DNA from: Spisula solida
Lineage: Eukaryota > Mollusca > Bivalvia > Venerida > Mactridae
Assembly: GCA_947247005.1 (NCBI GenBank)
Contig: OX365956.1
Span: 2,673,501-2,737,500 of the forward strand
Direction: 5' to 3'
DNA: 64,000 bases
Both the position numbers and the translations under genes were made by a program. Below the pieces are notes generated by a model, which saw only the letters and a list, made by a program, of their open reading frames with translations, did no database searches and had not been told where the DNA came from. Below are positions 45,346 to 56,400 of this stretch, piece by piece (position 1 is the stretch's first letter; the number at the start of each line of letters is the position of its first letter).

Positions 45346-45586
45346 GTATTTCAAACAAACCAAACAGTTACCTGACACGTCACGCTACGGAGTGCAAAAG
45401 AGATATTTAATATAGATCGTTGTTGCATGAAAATATCGGATGTTAAACTTTAACAAATATAAGTGGGACACTCTTATACACCCTATTTATAGCTCGTTAC
45501 TCCTATTAAACACCACGAGTATAAAACGATTTTCAGAAAATTTACTTCATGTTATGTATTCACTAAAAAGAATGAGGTATATTTAA

Positions 45587-46083
45587 AGGTGCTGACTCAC
45601 AGATCGGGCTAAAATATTTGTATGACGTAATGCTCCTACCTTACTTTTTTATTTATGTAATAGAACGCCACTGAAGGTTGTTTTATGAAGGAATTGTTGC
45701 AAATAAGCAAACTCGGTATGTTTCCTTTTGAAAATAGCGCATAGTTTCCGTCCAACATGTTTTGTGAATTATGTAATTCACACGTGAAATAACTGTAACA
45801 TCAACAATCTACAGCGTAAACATCAGTGATGTATTTGGTTCGTTTTGTTATTCGTTTTCATCGAATGCGAACAAATTTCAGGCAATTTAAGTGATATTAG
45901 TGTTAATTATATAGGGTATTAATACCATTTAAAAAACTAAATACATACAGAATACCGATGTTTCGCAAAAGTTATTTTAAATGTCAATGTGGTTGTATAT
46001 ACATGCAACTATACCAAAATTACGCCCATATTTGACAATTTTATTTTATTTTTTGCAGTACACCATAACGTGAGGCAGCACCT
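45587..46083. mobile_element. AGGTGCTG MITE, copy B, TTAA target
   Basis: Tips AGGTGCTGACTCAC and, from the other end, AGGTGCTGCCTCACG, directly flanked by TTAA (45583-45586 and 46084-46087). A sequence homologous to both flanks exists without the element at about 58085-58115 (single TTAA at 58099-58102), an empty site that confirms the insertion and its ends. TTAA suggests piggyBac-type mobilisation although the tips do not start CCC. Confidence 0.8.
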
Positions 46084-46310
46084 TTAAGGACAAGGATTTT
46101 AAGTTTCTGCGATCAATATTCACCAAATTGACAGTACACCTTTGAAACGCGTAACGTTTGTAATATTGTATAGAAGGTATAGAGTTGCGATATTTATTTG
46201 TCATTTTCTGAAAACAGATCTATCGGAGAACAAGGAGACCCGAACACTCTTGCAGTACTATATGTTACAATACCATAAATACAAAATTACAGACTGAGTT
46301 GCATTACAAA

Positions 46311-47569
46311 TCGCTGGCTTAGAACGACAAGGTCGTCGGTACAAAAACTTTGAGAAATAAAGAAACTGTCTGAAAACTTCTATTTACTTATGGAAAAAAG
46401 CTTTTACAACTTACGTTTGGTCAACATGAACTGTTCCGATGTTTATGAAAATAGGCACATAAGAAGCGCCTTTAAAAGTAGATTTAAAATATACGTAGGG
46501 TGATCAAAATGAAATGAGACAAATGCTATAATTTGTAAAGTTTACGTATTTTAAACATGAAAGTATCATATTCGTTTGGGTGCATTTAGTGCCGATTTGT
46601 ACGTGTAAAATAAAATGTTCTACTATACGTAGCGATTCATTAATAGAACGTCAAATATAATGTGTCGCGCTATGTCGCCGCACATCAAAACGTCGTCAAT
46701 TTTCTCCGTAAGATATTGAAACGCGTATAAAATATTCCTCCGACATTTTTCAAATTAACTGGACATGACGTCAAAACATTGCACAACCGTGGATTAAAAC
46801 GGTTTGATGTAAAATGAGTCCGTTTTAATTATACGACGTGAAAACTAATAGTTCCGGCTTGAAAACCACGTCATATTGCGGCAAAAATCATAGCTTAAAA
46901 ATATACAGTTTTATCAGAAACTAGGAGAAAACCATAAACAAACATTTTAAATAATGAAACGGACATCGGAAGAGACGTCTGTCAGAAGTATACTTATATA
47001 TCGTTAGTACAAAATGTTTTGCGGCGGAAAATAAACTTGCAGAGGCCAAAAATGCATAAGATGAGCGATCATTTTGAACGTCACTCGCCAAACGGACGTC
47101 AAACACGGAAGCCGTCTTTAGAATAAGAATGGTAGGAGAATTATTTTACATACTCTTGATAGTTTGGTACAACTGAACATGTTTATATACAAACGAACAC
47201 TCTTTCTTGCTAAATACTCGATAAATGATCAATATAATCATGATGTATAGATACATGAACGATTTATTGGAGCAATGTGACGTTCGAATAGTTAACCGTT
47301 TACGTACATGACGTCATCGACGTCAATTATGTGCGGCAAGTCGCTGTTCCCAAGGTTGCCAAACCACTGAGATTTCTATAAATAATCAATGAATATTTAT
47401 GAAAGTCAATAGACGGAGAGAGGATATATTTTGTAATTGGCATATAATTTTTCTAATTTATATCAGTATTCATTTTCATTTCATAGCGTTTGTCTCATTT
47501 AATTTTGATCACCCCACGGATATGGGTCTTATCGCTCGTAAGTAGCATCTTCGCATTCTAAGCCAGCGA
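46311..47569. mobile_element. TIR element TCGCTGGCTTAGAA, with an inner TIR pair
   Basis: Outer inverted repeats TCGCTGGCTTAGAA and TTCTAAGCCAGCGA are perfect over 14 bases. A second pair lies inside: GGGTGATCAAAATGAAATGA at 46498 and, from the other end at 47514, GGGTGATCAAAATTAAATGA, each extending through GACAAA(T/C)GCTAT. In the flank of BTB copy 1 the text runs from 'attaca' to 'tatgaatcac' without the insertion (35574-35590). This may be one element nested in another. No coding sequence recognised. Confidence 0.6.
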
Positions 47570-47574
47570 TATTC

Positions 47575-48050
47575 ATCACATTTTGTAACACAAACGATAA
47601 AGAAACATGTGCATTGTGAAACCCTCACAACTATGATTTTCCAAAAATGGACGGATACATTCTACTTTATAACACGTTATTATTTTTAAACTCAATATGT
47701 ATCAGTTGTAGAGACGATTTTTTGAAAATAAATGTCCTAATTAAGTCAACGGTTTGACCGAATTAGACATGCATGTATATGACCGTCAAGCACAAAGTTT
47801 ACTTGACGACAATATGTTTCAGATACTACGACCAATGTATACCTGGATGACAGTGTATACACTGTACGTTATCTAACGCTTTCAAATTAAGGTGGTAGAA
47901 TATAATCTATAGTGAGTTAGTGTAATTATATGACAAAGGCGTTTTTTGTCTTCAAACTCAAGTTATTGGATAAAATAAGCAGGTTAGACAAAAAAAACAT
48001 AAAAAAACAAATTTATCGAAGCATGACAGCAATTTCATTGCAAATCTTGT
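47575..48050 (+). promoter_or_regulatory. 5' flank of BTB copy 2, left part
   Basis: Matches 35600-35930 upstream of copy 1 ('aaagaaacatgtgcat', 'gcatgcatgtatatgaccgtc', 'ctggatgacagtgtatacactgtacgttatctaacgc'). It is separated from its gene by the foldback element that follows. Confidence 0.55.
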
Positions 48051-51000
48051 TAGCCTAAGAGCTGAGGGCGATTTATTCAAAATTGGAGTCCATCTCTTAA
48101 ACTTACACCACAGTTGGACATATGACCGAACATTAAGAAAATCCATTTCTTACAAATTTCCTCTTTCACAACCGCACAGCATCCAAGATGGCGTCCAAGA
48201 TGGCCGCCATTTTTGCACGAAAATGGTACTGAACGCTTATTTGTGCATGAAATGAATTGTTTTCTCACAAATATGTTTCAAATGTACTTATGAGTTGAAA
48301 AATGAATGAAAGACACACTTTTATCTGTTTTGATAGTAAATTTCGACATTTTGGAAAAGCTATGACCCATATAGAGGCCCAAAATTGGCTATTTTTAGGG
48401 TATTTTTCTATATTTCGTATTGTCAATAACTTAAAAGTACATTTATGACTATAAATTTTACATTTAAATGATTTTATTTATTTTGTATATTTAGTATGAA
48501 GAAAATGAGGGTGTAAGATTTACAACTTTTTTAGTTGTATGCTATCGCTAAGGGTTTGAAGTGGGTGGGGTAAATATACCCCAAAGTGAAAAAAATAAGA
48601 AATTACATAATTTTGACTTCCTTTATGTATTTAGAGCATCATAGGTGAACTTGCTGTACAATGTGCATGGAATGATATGTTTTTGAAATTAGTTTTGGTT
48701 GCTCTTGCTCTTTATTACGAAGTGGGTGGGGTAAAATTTCACAAATAATAAAAAAACTAAACAACAAGATTAACCGATGGTTGTTTAAACTCTGACCTGT
48801 GTTTTTCTTCTTACCTATGATAAACTATTCTGAAATGTTCAATAAGTTTCTTTTGTAGATAATAGAGTTTTTAAAAATAAATATGTTACATGACTTTGCC
48901 TGTTGAAAGTGGGTGGGGTAAAAAACTGCAAAAATGAGAATAATGGATATATGCAGAAATTGCATTCTATGTATTATTTTGCTCAATATAAAAAGTACAC
49001 ATCTCTTTCTTTATAAAAGACTTATTTGTTATAACCTATTGTTGTTTTTAAACTAGATGTGTATCCATCATGCTTAGTTTATGAGTGGGTGGGTGGGGTA
49101 AAATATCTGATAATAGGAGCGTTCACCGGTATAGTGTGGCGACTTTATAGGCTAAAACCAATAGATAGGCAAACATAAGAGTAAAACTAGCGTTTCCATA
49201 CATACTCCATACTTAATATGGCTAAGAATGGCTTTTGCTAGGAGTAGTAAGTAAACATTTGGCTAGTAATTGCTTGATACGTTGGTGGTGAGTACTCCAT
49301 ACTGCTAGGAATGGTTATTCTAGTTGTGGTGCATACCCTAACATGACTGGGAATCAGTTTACCACTGGTTGGGAGTTCTACAAATGGATATAAATGGCTT
49401 TTCTGGCAGTATTGAGTTTCTTATAGGCCTTGGAATGACATATCCACTTGTGACAAGTACTCTATCTGGCATGGACTTTATCCGCTGATTGAAAGTACAT
49501 GTACCCCATAAGGCTATCAACTGCTTTTTTCGCAGTAGGGGAGTACTCCATAAGGCGAGAAATGTCTTCATACGCAGTAGGGGAGTACTCCATAATGCAA
49601 AAAATGTCTTCATACGCAGTAGGGGAGTACTCCATAAGGCAAGAAATGTCTTCATACGCAGTAGGGGAGTACTCCATAAGGCAAGACATGTCTTAATACG
49701 CAGTAGGGGAGTACTCCATAAGGCTAGAAATGTCTTCATACGCTGTAGGGGAGTACTCCATAATGCAAAAAATGTCTTCATACGCAGTAGGGGAGTACTC
49801 CATTAAGCAAGAAATGTCTTCATTCTCAGTAGGGGAGTACTCCATAAGGCTAGAAATGTCTTCATACGCTGTAGGGGAGTACTCCATAATGCAAAAAATG
49901 TCTTCAAACCCAGTAGGGGAGTACTCCATAAGGCAAGAAATGTCTACATTCGCAGTAGGGGAGTACTCCATAAGGCTAGAAATGTCTTCATACGCAGTAG
50001 GGGAGTACTCCATTAAGCAAGAAATGTCTTCATTCTCAGTAGGGGAGTACTCCATAAGGCTAGAAATGGCTTCATCCGCCGTTGGTGACTACTCTATAAG
50101 GCTAGACATGGCTTTATCCACTGGTGGTTACTCCTCCATAAGACTAGAAATGGCTCCATCCACTGGTGGTGACTACTCCATAAGGCTAGAAATGGCTTCA
50201 TCCGCCGTTGGTGACTACTCCATAAGGCTAGAAATGGCTTCATCCACCGTTGGTGACTACTCTATAAGGCTAGACATGGCTTTATCCACTGGTGGTTACT
50301 CCTCCATAAGACTAGAAATGGCTCCATTCACTGGTGGTTACTCCTCCATAAGGCTAGAAATGGCTTCATCCACTGGTGGTGACTCCTCCAAAAGGCTTGA
50401 AATGGCTTCGTCCACCCGGGTGACTCCTCCATATGGCTAGAAATGGCTTCATCTACTGGTGGTGACTCCTCCATAAGGCTAGAATGGCTCTATCTGCTGG
50501 TGGGACTACTTCATAAGGCTATAAATGGCTTCATCCACTGTTGGGGAGTACTCCGTAAGGCTAGAAATAGCTTCATCCACCGTTGGTGACTCCTCAATAA
50601 GTGTAGAATGGCTTTTTCCGCTGGTGGTGACTACTCCAAGAGGCTGTAAATGGCTCCATCCACTAGTGGTGACTACTCCATAAGGCTAGATATGGCTTCA
50701 TCCGCCGCTGTTGACTACTACATAAGGCTAGAAATGGCTTCATCCGCCGTTGGGGACTCCTCCATAAGGCTAGAAATGGCTTCATCCACTGGTGGTGACG
50801 CCTCCGTAAGGCTAGAAATGGCTTCATCCACCGGTGGTGACTACTACTAAAGGCTAGAAATGGCTTTATATGCTTGTTGGGAGTTCACGACATGGGATAA
50901 TTATGACTTTTCTAGTTGTAGTACGAGCAAAGGCGTCTTTTATTTCGTTTTACAATGTGTATAATTGTCCTTTTTACACAAACAATTATTTATATATAGA

Positions 51001-52409
51001 CCTATATTTAAAATAATTTCATTATTAAGCATTATAAAATTGAATCAGTAGTTCAAACATCACCTGAAACGTGAGAAAATGTTATTAAGTTGCTTTTTCT
51101 GTACTTTGACCTTATAACTACATTGACCCTTACCTTGACCTTGAAATGGTCAGTGTTGCAAGGCAATTTGCTGCATAGCATGAGATATACCAGAATGCAA
51201 GTATTCAACATCATTTACATGTATGAAATTTAAGTCTCATTTGATTCGGTTTACTGTCAATTGTGGCGGTTGTGCTACTGATGACGGTGTGTATGAAAGT
51301 TCTTCTGATCGCATACCCATTGGTTTTAGCTTATAATGGCGCCCATTATGAAGTTTTACTATTTACGTGATTTTACCCCCACCCACTTCACAATATTAAG
51401 CATGACCAATTTTAAAACATCGAAATGCTGCAATAAATATATCTTATAAAACCAAAGAGACTTGTACTGTCTATATTAATCAAAATAATTCATAGAATGC
51501 AATTTCTGCAAATTGTCATTATTCTCATTTTTGCAGTTTTTTACCCCACCCACTTTTAACAGGCGAAGTCATGTAACCTGTTTATTTGTACAATCTCTCA
51601 TTTATTATATACAAAAGTAGCTTGAAGAACATTTCAAAATAGTTTATCATAGGTCAGAAGAGCTCAGAGTTTAAAAACAATTATTGGTTAATCTCGTTAT
51701 TAAATCTTTAAAACTATTTATGAAATTTTACCCCACCCACTTCGTAAAATAGAGCACGAGCAACCAAAACTGATTTCAAAATGCATAATTTCATTCACAT
51801 TATATAAGTCAACCCAATATGGTCTAAATACATAAAGAATTAGTTAAAAAGAGGCAGTTTCTTATTTTTTCACTTTTGATGTGAATTTACCCCACCCACC
51901 TCACACCCTTAGGGAATGCATGAAATTAAAAAAGTTGTACATCTTACACCCTCATATTTTTCACACTAAATATATAGAATAAATGAAACCAATTAAAGGT
52001 AAAATTTACAGTCATAAATGTACTTTTAAGTTATTGACAATACAGAATTAAGAAAAATACCCTAAAAATAGCCAATTTTGGGCCTCTATATGGGTCATAG
52101 CTTTTCCAAAATGTCGAAATTTACTATTAAAACAGATAAAAGTGTGTCTTTCATACATTTTTCAACTCATAAGTACATTTTGAAACATATTTGTGAGAAA
52201 AAAATCATTTCATGCACAAATAAGCGTTCAGTACCATTTTCGTGTAAAAATGGCGGCCATCTTGGACGCCATCTTGGATGCTGAGCGGTTGTGAAAGAGG
52301 AAATTTGTAAGAAATGGATTTTCTTAATGTTCGGTCATATGTCCAACTGTGGTGCAAGTTTAAGAGATGGACTCCAATTTTGAATAAATCGCCCTCAGCT
52401 CTTAGGCTA
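48051..52409. mobile_element. 4.36-kb foldback element with ~1.1-kb modular arms
   Basis: Tips TAGCCTAAGAGCTGAGGGCG at both ends in inverted orientation, flanked by TGT (48048-48050, 52410-52412). The arms (about 48051-49130 and 51350-52409) are nearly complementary. Each contains four spaced GTGGGTGGGGTAAA blocks (left at 48561, 48722, 48909 and about 49089; right complements near 51373, 51541, 51729 and 51889). The centre is a 42-base minisatellite. No transposase. Each tip also contains CCAAGATGGCGTCCAAGATG. Arm structure and tips are observed directly; the class (Foldback-like) is inferred. Confidence 0.82.
49535..50870. repeat. 42-bp minisatellite, about 32 units
   Basis: The unit is of the form 'tacgcagtaggggagtactc-cataaggcaagaaatgtcttca'. 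The first half of the array (to about 50060) keeps GTAGGGGAGTACTCC; the second half drifts to GTTGGTGACTACTCC/GGTGGTGACTCC variants. Because 42 is divisible by three, frames stay open on both strands (for example 49730-50440, 14-residue repeats SSYAVGEYSIRQEM). Degenerate units extend back to about 49160. Confidence 0.92.
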
Positions 52410-53322
52410 TGTTCGTTCACAAACAAAGTCAACATGACGTTAGGAGTTTTTTGTCGGGGACATAGTCATTAGTATAAGGAACAAACTCTTACAAATAAAT
52501 AATATGAAAAGTATCTATGAACTTGTATCATGCAAAACTTTTTTTTGTAAAATGTATATACAATGTACAAGTATATCTCGTCAAGGTAGATTTTATATAT
52601 AAATGTCTGTAAAAACATCTACATCAATAACTCATTAACCTAGATAGGCATTAACTCGAATTTTGAACTGTAGGACGGAGAAACGAGAAACACACTCCAT
52701 ATGACCACTCTATCCCGGACCCCTCTTAACATAGATATCGGATATCTTTTAAAACATTGTTATATCAGATTGCCGATCTAATGTTACATCATTTAGAACG
52801 TTATTTAAACATCAATTAATTATAGAACACAAATAAAATGCAATACACATTTACTGTTTTTTCGAGTATTGTCAATCTATGTTTTGGCGCGTCTTTTCCA
52901 AATCGACGCCTGTTTTTTCAGTTTGAAATGATAAGCGATAAGGCGTTTGAACTGATTTTCCAGGATTATATATCACGAACAGTTAAGTCATAAGTGTCCA
53001 CTGAACGCTTCCGTACCATAACATATCGCACGTTTTGGTTGTATGATTATAGTGTTTGCTTTAATTGATAGTGTATATCTCTAGCTTCTCGATTCATCTA
53101 CAAATATACATATAACCATAATTAATGGTTCAAACTATGATAAAATTTAATTCATTTCAACGAAACAAAAATCACCGACAATATCGAAACACGTAAAATA
53201 TTTTATATTTCAAACATACTTGAATATATCGGACGTCTCGAAGGAAGTGCAAATTGGCAATCACTGAATTGTAAATAATACAAAAAGAAACTCTACATTG
53301 TTTAGACTAACTTTGAGTGAAC
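52410..53322 (+). promoter_or_regulatory. 5' flank of BTB copy 2, right part
   Basis: AT-rich. From about 53150 it closely matches the 5' UTR of copy 1 ('atcggacgtctcgaaggaag', 'aactctaca.tgtttaga.taacttt'). The rest is not recognised. Confidence 0.5.
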
Positions 53323-53370
53323 ATGTGTGCATTGACTCGGTCAAAAACAGAAGTCGGTTGCAGCTCCTTT
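53323..53370 (+). pseudogene. BTB-domain pseudogene (copy 2), 5' fragment
   Basis: Starts ATGTGTGC like copy 1, but compared with it lacks about 20 bases in the Lys/Glu-rich N-terminus, so the frame from this ATG is out of phase with the BTB frame beyond the LINE. It stops at the LINE insertion point, TGCAGCTCCTTT. Confidence 0.65.
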
Positions 53371-53768
53371 AGTTTAAACAATATTTATTTCTTTATAAAC
53401 ATATAATAATTATGATAACATTCATTTACACATATTAAGGATTGAGTAGAAAGCAAAGCTTAATTATAAACTCGTTCCTTATGAATAGCAGGGAATAATT
53501 GGTAACTTTATGAAGTTGTAAACAGTGGAAATTATGTACATAAATGATGATTTTGGGAGGGAAAAGAATGGAAAAGAGTGTTTGACAGATTGATAGAGAT
53601 AGAAAAGATGGAGAGATATAGATATATAGAGGTATGGTCACATATACCAACGGGACGTGTAGTTGGTTCTAAAATATGAGCATGCCTAAACGTGTTAGTG
53701 GATTGATACATTGTGCCAATAATTAGAAATTATTTCAGTTGCATGTATAGCATTAATAAAGAAGAATG

Positions 53769-54359
53769 TTATGCATCAAAACGATTTGTTGATCTAATGT
53801 AGTTTTGGACATGTGCGAAAATTTCGCTGTTTGAGTCATTCGAGAGAACTGGATCACCATATAAAAAGGTAGACAGCGAAGGTGTAGTAAGGTGTTGAAT
53901 GAGCTCGAAGAGTTCATTGCGTTGTTGCTGGTACAAATGACACTCAAAGAAGTAATGGTGAGTATTCTCGATGAAGCCGCATTCACAGAGAGGGCTCGGT
54001 ATCAAGTTTTTAGAAAATAAGTGTTCGTTTAAGTTGCTGCAGTGGGTTCTGAGACGAGTGTGTAGAATTTGCTGTTTGAGGTCGCCAGAGTAGTAATGAA
54101 AAGGGACCTTGGGTTTATTAACATTGAGTTGGGTTTTGAAAGCATTGAGTGATGAGCAGTTGCGGTGGTTCAGAGGAAGTTGATTCCATGCATGAACAGC
54201 TGATGGTAGAAATGAGTTTGCATAGAGTTGAGTATGACATGGGATGCTTCTCGTGTTGTTGGCGTTTCGCAGATTGTACGTTGTTGTATCGCCTACGATT
54301 TCCGGTACATGTACAAGTTTAATAATGAATTCATATTTTATGACTTCATATGCCAACAA
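53769..54359 (-). pseudogene. LINE ORF2 C-terminal fragment
   Basis: Reads YNLRNANNTRSIPCHTQLY, then SFLPSAVHAWNQLPLNHRN, and later LCECGFIENTHHYFFECHLY, a cysteine/histidine cluster (CxCx..Hx..C) of the type that closes many non-LTR retrotransposon ORF2 proteins. About 196 codons are open to the stop. Reverse transcriptase motifs are absent, so this is the tail only. Confidence 0.72.
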
Positions 54360-54627
54360 AAATGTTCTAACCTAATATACAAACAACACTAATTTTCTAT
54401 TATTTCAATATTAACAGTTCGAACAGTTTATATAGTAGATTGAAGTCAATCAGGGGATGCTCTTCTTTACTTGGTGGTTTAGTAAGTCATTCTTCTGATT
54501 TATTTTTATTGTTTCACCTGCATGAGTAAGAATGTAGATGGAGCCATTGAAGGACCAACAGCCTTTCACGTTAGAGTTAATATCTCTTTTTAGCAGCCTG
54601 GCTTCGTAAGCCAGATCACTTTTTGTC

Positions 54628-55099
54628 TTACATAGATCTTCTGTGATATATATATCCTCCTTCTTTTTTTTTTAAAACTTGTCTGCCTTTTAAGAAGTCA
54701 ATCTTGGCCTTTGTGGAGGTGAACTGAACAATAATGTCACGTTGTTTTCCGGGTTTCCTTTCCCCAATTCTGTGGATATTGCCAATATCTTTTTTGGTTA
54801 TCGTGGATCCCGATTTGGAAGCAACTTCAATAATACAGTCTTCAACATTTTCCTCCTTGTTTTCTTTTATATTGCCAATTCTTACATTGTTTTTCCTCGA
54901 ATACTGTTCTAATTGATCTAATCTTTGAGTTAGTTTCACTTTGCCACATCATATTCTCAATTTCATCTTTTAGGTAATCGATTTCACTTTGCATTATTGC
55001 TGTCTTCTCTTCAACCTTTTCATGTATAATCATTGTTATTTCTTCATGTAGCATGTGTTTAAGAACACTTGCTATTCTTATCACATCCTGATCATTCAT
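54628..55099 (-). pseudogene. LINE ORF1 remnant with frameshift
   Basis: MNDQDVIRIASVLKHMLHEE begins a coiled-coil N-terminus. A frameshift near 54940 moves into TQRLDQLEQYSRKNNVRIGN, then KKDIGNIHRIGERKPGKQRD and IIVQFTSTKAKIDFLKGRQV, the RNA-binding pattern of L1-type ORF1 proteins ('LE.YsR.nn.ri...i.E', 'HR.G', 'r.iiv.F'). It is a remnant and not translatable as one protein. Confidence 0.72.
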
Positions 55100-55286
55100 T
55101 GCGATGAAGGGGAAGCAACAAGGATAGGACCTAATGGCCCTTGCGTATGTGGCATCATAGGTCACCCACCCATAAATTGTTGTTGATACATCATTGGGTT
55201 AGGGGGGTCTTGGTTGTTTTGTACACATTAATCATTGTTCGTGCTGCTTGCCATAGTGTAGGAATAGTGCATAGTGCAGCTCCTTT

Positions 55287-55530
55287 CACAGAACGAAGTA
55301 CTCCTAGTGAAATATGTCTTATATTCGACAACGATGACAGCGGAGATTGCAAGGAACTGTTTGTGCCCAAAGAGCTTTTGTCTCTCACATCACCGGGGTT
55401 TGAAGTATTGTTTGAGCACGATTGTCTTGAAAAGAAAACCGAAACAGTAAAGTTACCGGGAAAAAAGTATGAAGATTTTCTGGAATTTCTGATGTGTTTT
55501 CATCCTGCTCACCTCAAGCAGTGTTTGGTA
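55287..55530 (+). pseudogene. BTB-domain pseudogene (copy 2), main BTB fragment
   Basis: Reads FTERSTPSEICLIFDNDDSG, then CKELFVPKELLSLTSPGFEV and LFEHDCLEKKTETVKLPGKK YEDFLEFLMCFHPAHLKQ. This is the uninterrupted version of the exon that is split in copy 1. It lacks the donor seen at 41592 and runs on into a degenerate tandem repeat ('agtgttgggta'), and no homologue of exon 2 follows. Together with the 5' frameshift and the LINE it is a pseudogene. Confidence 0.78.
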
Positions 55531-56400
55531 GTCTGTAAAGTTAGAAAAAGGTGTGTTATATACTTAGTACCCTACAGAGAGCAACAAAGAGCAGTTGCAT
55601 ACAGTGTTGGGTACCAATTAAAGCATAGCTGCTTCAGGTCATATATGTAACCTATTGAGCAAGTAATAGCCTCGCCGTAGGGCGCACGCTTTGGGATCGA
55701 GAGGTCTTAGGTTCGACCCAACTCTACGTCATTGCTTAATTTCTTAGAGCAAATTTAACCAACAATGCTCCATTCGACCAAGGTGCGAATTCGTACCTGT
55801 GGTGAAGTGTCTGTACTTATTCCTGGGCGCCGTATCTCGATGTTAGTTGCACACATACCAGGGGAAAACTAGTCTCCTCAAGGAGGCTCGAATGCAGGTA
55901 TCCTTAGGTAGCCAAATCAACATGGTAAGTTAATTGTCAAAGGCTGACTCAACGGCTTAATTTCTGAAAGTAGCCCGAAAACTCGGTAACTTTTTAACTT
56001 AACGTCAAATTTTTTGCTTGCCCTATAGATTTACGGATGGCTGCGTCTAGTAGTATTATGTATTAAATGAACAGGAATGACTCTGCCAGGCAATATTTAA
56101 CCAGGTATGGCTTGACAGGTAATTTAGAATCCCTATAGATTCAGGAATAATCGTTGCCACGATTCAAACAGTATTAGGTAACCCTTTTAGGTCATAAATT
56201 GCTATGCTAACCTTTGAAGCTGGGAAAAGATGTGTTACATACCCCGTAGAGCAATAAATGGCAGTCCCAAGCAGTGTTGGGTAGCATATGAATGGCTGTG
56301 CCTGGAAGTGTTTGCTATCTAATAGAGCAGTGTTAGGTACCACAAAATGCATGTGACAGAAAGTGTCAGGTGACTCATGGGGTCCTGGAATAGACACTAT
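55531..56400. repeat. Degenerate tandem repeat with SINE inserted
   Basis: Diverged blocks of the kind 'ggtgtgttatatac...agagcaa...gcagtgttgggta.ca...tggctgtgcc' recur at about 55545-55645 and 56222-56345. A SINE copy (55660-56005) lies between. Confidence 0.45.
55660..56005 (+). mobile_element. tRNA-derived SINE, diverged copy
   Basis: Same family as 37827: decayed head (tagcctcgccgtagggcgca, 'taggttcgacccaactc'), body 'agcaaatttaaccaacaatg' and 'accaaggtgcgaattcg', and 3' end 'taactttttaactta'. Confidence 0.7.

Larger units (their letters stand above)
53371..55274 (-). mobile_element. Internally deleted non-LTR retrotransposon (LINE)
   Basis: Flanked by a 12-base duplication, TGCAGCTCCTTT (53359-53370 and 55275-55286), which sits in the BTB exon. 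On the minus strand the 5' part encodes an ORF1-type protein and the 3' part the C-terminal end of an ORF2 polyprotein. Only about 270 bases lie between them, so endonuclease and reverse transcriptase domains are absent. The 3' end (left) finishes ATATTGTTTAAACT without a poly-A tail. Confidence 0.78.

Noticed and set aside
49359..50850. Long open frames on both strands (up to 236 codons) with 14-residue repeats
   Set aside because: They arise from a 42-base tandem repeat whose period is divisible by three, so frames stay open on both strands. No start context, domain or splice structure supports a protein.
54734..54916. Plus-strand frame of 60 codons
   Set aside because: It is the reverse of the LINE ORF1 fragment.
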